Shown one piece after another: positions 61,108 to 64,000 of a DNA stretch of 64,000 nucleotides (position 1 is the stretch's first letter; every line of letters begins with the position of its first letter). Under the pieces are notes generated by a model. That model was not told where the DNA came from. It was given only the letters and a program-made list of their open reading frames with translations, and ran no database searches. Position numbers and translations under genes: made by a program. Location: NCBI RefSeq assembly GCF_037201805.1, contig NZ_CP147404.1, positions 892,001 to 956,000 on the forward strand. The letters run 5' to 3'. This DNA comes from Bacillus sp. FJAT-52991 (lineage in GTDB: Bacteria > Bacillota > Bacilli > Bacillales > Domibacillaceae).

Positions 61108-62091
61108 ATGATAAGAAAAATAATGTTGCTGACACTCACTGTCCTTTTGTTAGTAGTTACTACGGGATGTCAAACAAATAATGATGCTGAATTAATTGGC
61201 AAAGTAGGGTTACTTGTTCCTAAAACGATCAATGACCAAGTATGGGGAACAAAGGGCTATAAAGGGATGATGAAAATTCAGTCTCAATACGGTTCAGAAA
61301 TCTTTTATAAAGAAGGAATGGATTCTCAAGCTCTAGTGGAACGAGCAGTCGAAGAATTTGATCATAAAGGCGTTACACTTGTATTTGGGCATGGAAGTGA
61401 ATACAGTGAGTATTTTAATAAAATTGCACCGGAATATCCTGATATGCATTTTGTCAGTTTTAATGGCAATGCAACAGAGAAAAATACAACAAGCCTAAAG
61501 TTTGAATCTCATGCCATGGGGTTCTTTGGTGGAATGACAGCCGCACATGCCTCGAAAACAGGAACCATTGGTATTTTAGCTACCTATAAATGGCAACCTG
61601 AGGTGAAGGGCTTTGTCGAAGGGGCAAAGTTTGAACGCCCAGATATTCAAGTTGTAACAAAGTATGTAGACGACTGGGATGATTCTGAAAAAGCGCTGAC
61701 ACTATTAGAATCAATCATTGCTCAAGATGCCGATGTTGTCTATCCAGCGGGAGATGGGTATAATGTACCTGTTATTGAGAAATTAAAGGAACAAGGATTG
61801 TACGCCATCGGTTTTGTTTCTGATCAATCTGACCTTGGGAAAGAAACTGTATTAACCAGTACTGTTCAACATGTTGATAAGTTATATTTACTTGCTGCTA
61901 CTCGCTTTGTTGAAGGGGAATTGAAATCAGGTAACCTACACTTTGACTTCCAAGATGGAGTGATTTCATTAAGTGAATTTAGCCCGGTATTGGATAAAGA
62001 TTTTGTGAATAGAATCAATAGGGACATTGATCATTATATTGAAACCGGTAAGCTTCCAAGAAAAGCGGAGGAAAAAAATGAACGAAAATAA
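61108..62091 (+). CDS. med: Med, BMP-family lipoprotein regulator of comK
   Basis: A 327-residue lipoprotein with signal peptide and Cys21 in TTGC, and a periplasmic-binding fold of the basic-membrane-protein/PnrA type (KVGLLVPKTINDQVWGTKG; YPAGDGYNVPVIEKLKEQG). In B. subtilis Med raises comK expression. AAGGAGTACTCAG precedes ATG 61108. It overlaps comZ by 14 bases as in B. subtilis, supporting a bicistronic message. Confidence 0.92.
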   Translation: MIRKIMLLTLTVLLLVVTTGCQTNNDAELIGKVGLLVPKTINDQVWGTKGYKGMMKIQSQYGSEIFYKEGMDSQALVERAVEEFDHKGVTLVFGHGSEYSEYFNKIAPEYPDMHFVSFNGNATEKNTTSLKFESHAMGFFGGMTAAHASKTGTIGILATYKWQPEVKGFVEGAKFERPDIQVVTKYVDDWDDSEKALTLLESIIAQDADVVYPAGDGYNVPVIEKLKEQGLYAIGFVSDQSDLGKETVLTSTVQHVDKLYLLAATRFVEGELKSGNLHFDFQDGVISLSEFSPVLDKDFVNRINRDIDHYIETGKLPRKAEEKNERK

Positions 62092-62266
62092 AAACTTAGA
62101 ATTTATGCAGATCGCGATGAAATACCTTCCAGAGGCACAGGAGAAAGTAAAAGAAGCAGGCATTGAATTCTCCATGGACCTTATGGAACCTTTTATGGAG
62201 ATGTTTTTAAAAGTTATGAACGAAGCCTATGAACTAGGAAAAAAAGATGCCGAAGAGAGCAACTAA
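62078..62266 (+). CDS. comZ: ComG operon repressor ComZ
   Basis: A 62-residue helical protein (NENKNLEFMQIAMKYLPEAQ; FSMDLMEPFMEMFLKVMNEA) matching ComZ, which lowers late-competence comG expression. ATG 62078 lies inside the end of med with GCGGAGGAAAAAA upstream. comK, med and comZ are all within 24 kb. Confidence 0.9.
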   Translation: MNENKNLEFMQIAMKYLPEAQEKVKEAGIEFSMDLMEPFMEMFLKVMNEAYELGKKDAEESN

Positions 62267-62271
62267 ATCGA

Positions 62272-62313
62272 AAGAGAGCCATCCACACAGTGACGGATGC
62301 TCTCTTTTTTAGT
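62272..62313 (+). terminator. Terminator after med-comZ
   Basis: AAGAGAG-CATCC pairs with GGATG-CTCTCTT (one bulged C) and is followed by six T residues. Confidence 0.87.
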
Positions 62314-62332
62314 GGGAAAAATAAAAGAACAT

Positions 62333-62498
62333 GACTCGGAAAAGCGTTTTAGTCGGAAATGTGTCCTGATCAGTCGCGTAGAAGTAAAAAACGGTCGTCC
62401 ATTGCTTATAATCGAGCGGGAAATCGAGAAAATTAGTCGTCCGAGTCCAATAATCAGTTGCGAGTCTGAAGACCGCTTATTCATTGCAACCACTCGAC
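62333..62498 (-). repeat. Degenerate 21-bp phased array, RLI-type (minus strand)
   Basis: On the plus strand GTCG or a variant recurs at 62352, 62373, 62394, 62415, 62436 and 62457, exactly 21 bp apart. Read on the minus strand in one phase, six consecutive units open with Arg or Gln and give QLIIGLG, RLIFSIS, RSIISNG, RPFFTST, RLIRTHF and RLKRFSE with no stop. The Arg (CGA/CGC) and Leu (CTG/CTA) codons vary synonymously. It is the same core as the array at 25844 but reversed. It fills the 345-bp gap between comZ and fabH. Confidence 0.85.
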
Positions 62499-62520
62499 CT
62501 CATGCTACAAATTCCCCCTA

Positions 62521-62549
62521 TTGCAAAATAGAGTTGTTTTCAGTAAAAT
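62521..62549 (+). promoter_or_regulatory. Probable sigma-A promoter of fabHF
   Basis: TTGCAA (62521) and TAAAAT (62544) with a 17-bp spacer, overlapping the FapR-type site at its last base. Confidence 0.75.
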
Positions 62550-62565
62550 TAGTACCAAGTCTTAA
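62549..62565. promoter_or_regulatory. FapR operator upstream of fabH
   Basis: TTAGTACCAAGTCTTAA is very close to the Bacillus FapR box, an imperfect palindrome by which malonyl-CoA-responsive FapR represses fatty acid and phospholipid genes including fabHAF. Confidence 0.88.
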
Positions 62566-62611
62566 TAATTGATATCATTTTAAAAAAGAGGTTGAAAGAA
62601 GGGAAACCGTT

Positions 62612-63544
62612 ATGAATACTGGTATTCTTGGAATGGGGCGTTATGTGCCTGATAAAATCATAACTAATGCAGATTTGGAAAAAGTGATGGATACTTCAGA
62701 TGAGTGGATTCGGACCCGGACTGGAATAGAAGAACGAAGAATTGCTGAAGAGGAAGAAAACACCTCTCATATGGGGGTGAAAGCAGCGAAAAAAGCGGTG
62801 GAGCAAGCTGGCATCGCTCCAGAGGAAATTGATCTAATCATAGTTGCTACGGTCACACCGGACTATTCTTTTCCTTCAGTTGCTTGCATGATTCAGGAGC
62901 AAATTGGGGCGAGAAAAGCAGCCGCCATGGATATTAGTGCAGCTTGTGCGGGCTTTATGTATGGAATTGTGACAGCTAAGCAATTTATTGACACGGGAGT
63001 TTACAAATATGTGCTCGTGGTTGGCGTCGAGAAATTATCTAGAATACTAGATTGGAACGATCGCAATACAGCTGTGCTGTTCGGTGATGGGGCAGGAGCG
63101 GCTTTACTTGGCCCAGTTTCAGAAGGGCGCGGAATTTTATCATTTGAACTGGGCGCAGATGGTTCTGGTTTCAAGCATTTATATCAAGATCAACATGTCA
63201 AAATGAACGGGCGGGAAGTATTCAAGTTTGCTGTCCGTCAAATGGGGGAATCTTGTATAAATGTTCTAGAAAAAGCGGGATTACAAAAAGAAGATGTTGA
63301 TTTTCTCTTGCCGCATCAAGCAAATATTCGTATTATGGAAGCGGCGAGACAACGCTTAGATTTGCCGATAGAAAAAATGTCAGTTACCATTAATAAATAT
63401 GGAAATACATCAGCAGCGTCTATTCCGCTCACTTTCGTTGAAGAATTGGAAGCTGGGAACATTAAAGATGATGATTTACTGGTCATGGTAGGATTTGGCG
63501 GCGGCTTAACCTGGGGTGCCATTGCCATGAGATGGGGACGTTAA
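62612..63544 (+). CDS. fabH: 3-oxoacyl-ACP synthase III
   Basis: A 310-residue KAS III that condenses acetyl- or branched acyl-CoA with malonyl-ACP to start fatty acid synthesis. The catalytic triad is complete: Cys112 ([12 protein letters not shown]), His235 (LPHQANIR) and Asn265 ([10 protein letters not shown]). GAAGGGAAACCGTT precedes the ATG. fabF follows 38 bp downstream; the pair is placed under FapR by the operator upstream. Confidence 0.97.
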   Translation: MNTGILGMGRYVPDKIITNADLEKVMDTSDEWIRTRTGIEERRIAEEEENTSHMGVKAAKKAVEQAGIAPEEIDLIIVATVTPDYSFPSVACMIQEQIGARKAAAMDISAACAGFMYGIVTAKQFIDTGVYKYVLVVGVEKLSRILDWNDRNTAVLFGDGAGAALLGPVSEGRGILSFELGADGSGFKHLYQDQHVKMNGREVFKFAVRQMGESCINVLEKAGLQKEDVDFLLPHQANIRIMEAARQRLDLPIEKMSVTINKYGNTSAASIPLTFVEELEAGNIKDDDLLVMVGFGGGLTWGAIAMRWGR

Positions 63545-63582
63545 AACGAAAACTTTTTTATGAATACATGAGGAGTGGAAAC

Positions 63583-64000
63583 ATGGAAAAACGTAGAGTA
63601 GTCATTACAGGGCTTGGTATTGTCTCTCCTGTAGGGAATTCATTAGAAGAAGCATGGGCAAATGTATTAGGTGGAGTAAGCGGTATTAAACCGTTAACAC
63701 GAGTTAATCCTGACGATTATCCGGCAAAAGTAGCGGCTGAAATTAATGACTTTGATCCTGAGCAATTCATGGACAAGAAAGAAGCACGCAAAATGGACCG
63801 CTTTACTCAATTTGCTGTCGTTGCTGCGAAAATGGCCGTGAAGGATGCAGATTTAACAATTGATGAAACAAATGCTAAACGAATCGGAGTTTGGGTAGGC
63901 TCTGGTATTGGTGGAATGGAAACATTCGAAAGCCAATTTAAAACATTTTTAGAACGTGGCTATCGTCGCGTTAGTCCTTTCTTTGTGCCGATGATGATTC
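63583..64000 (+). CDS. fabF: 3-oxoacyl-ACP synthase II, 5' part
   Basis: The first 139 codons of a KAS II, running off the window edge. The start [40 protein letters not shown] and the glycine run [11 protein letters not shown] are typical. The catalytic cysteine and histidines lie beyond the window. ATG 63583 has GAGGAGTGGAAAC upstream. It elongates acyl-ACP chains in the same pathway as FabH. Confidence 0.95.
   Translation, partial: MEKRRVVITGLGIVSPVGNSLEEAWANVLGGVSGIKPLTRVNPDDYPAKVAAEINDFDPEQFMDKKEARKMDRFTQFAVVAAKMAVKDADLTIDETNAKRIGVWVGSGIGGMETFESQFKTFLERGYRRVSPFFVPMMI

Noticed and set aside
62297-62572. 91-residue plus-strand open frame between comZ and fabH
   Set aside because: It starts inside the comZ terminator, crosses the 21-bp array and the fabH promoter, and lacks a Shine-Dalgarno; the periodic signal is on the other strand.

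Overview
This 64 kb window looks like an ordinary chromosomal segment of an endospore-forming member of the Bacillaceae. Evidence for this is the low GC content, strong AGGAGG-type ribosome binding sites, TTG and GTG starts, an alpha/beta-type SASP gene, a complete gerPABCDEF operon, spore and competence genes (yhaL, hpr/scoC, comK, med, comZ), the coproporphyrin-type haem genes, and gene order that follows the Bacillus subtilis yhe-yha-hem-yhg-yhf-add-gerP-yis-yit-yjz-fabH series. It is not B. subtilis itself: a ClpB chaperone gene is present, and yhaON, ecsC and sbcDC are missing from their usual neighbourhoods. I cannot name the genus from sequence alone. No rRNA, tRNA, CRISPR array, prophage or intact transposase gene was seen.

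Layout. 1-4.9 kb: 3' end of fumC, SASP, a CsoR/CstR-type regulator, yheB, yheA and a HAD-fold protein that has lost its catalytic residues. 5-9.5 kb: repeats around hemZ, a crotonase (yhaR), a GNAT acetyltransferase and yhzD. 9.6-18.6 kb: NatAB-like exporter (yhaQP), MFS efflux pump, yhaM, yhaL, prsA, a DUF3267 protein, hpr, yhaH and hit. 18.8-25.8 kb: ecsAB, hmoB, hemEHY. 26-36.5 kb: yhgD-yhgE, a four-gene two-component/lipoprotein operon, yhfH, yhfI, lplJ, lcfB. 36.7-47 kb: yhfN, yhzC, comK, a TVP38 protein, addBA. 47-51.5 kb: gerPF-A (minus strand), a DUF418 protein, yisK, yisL. 51.8-64 kb: a degenerate membrane-anchored amylase, yajQ, degV, yitU, yitW, fnr, uppP, clpB, yjzD, med-comZ, fabH and the start of fabF.

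Regulation visible in the DNA: a CtsR box at clpB, a FadR-type palindrome at lcfB, a FapR-type box at fabH, and a pair of matching 23-bp inverted repeats upstream of yhgD and yhgE that I propose as YhgD operators.

The most unusual material is between genes. (i) Four loci carry degenerate arrays with a strict 21-bp period. Their conserved cores vary mainly at synonymous codon positions, as if they were or are heptapeptide-encoding (RLIxxxx on opposite strands at two loci, FTExxxx and FFDxxxx at the others). (ii) Four copies of a small transposase-less element lie between ATAAA/TTTAT pentanucleotides and have subterminal palindromes, resembling non-autonomous IS200/IS605 elements; two abut or supply stop codons. 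(iii) A family of GC-richer modules, partly in 152-bp and 123-bp tandem arrays, has stem arms that change in a compensatory way between copies. No complete new multi-gene system was recognised; these intergenic families and two apparent pseudoenzymes are the best candidates for something undescribed.
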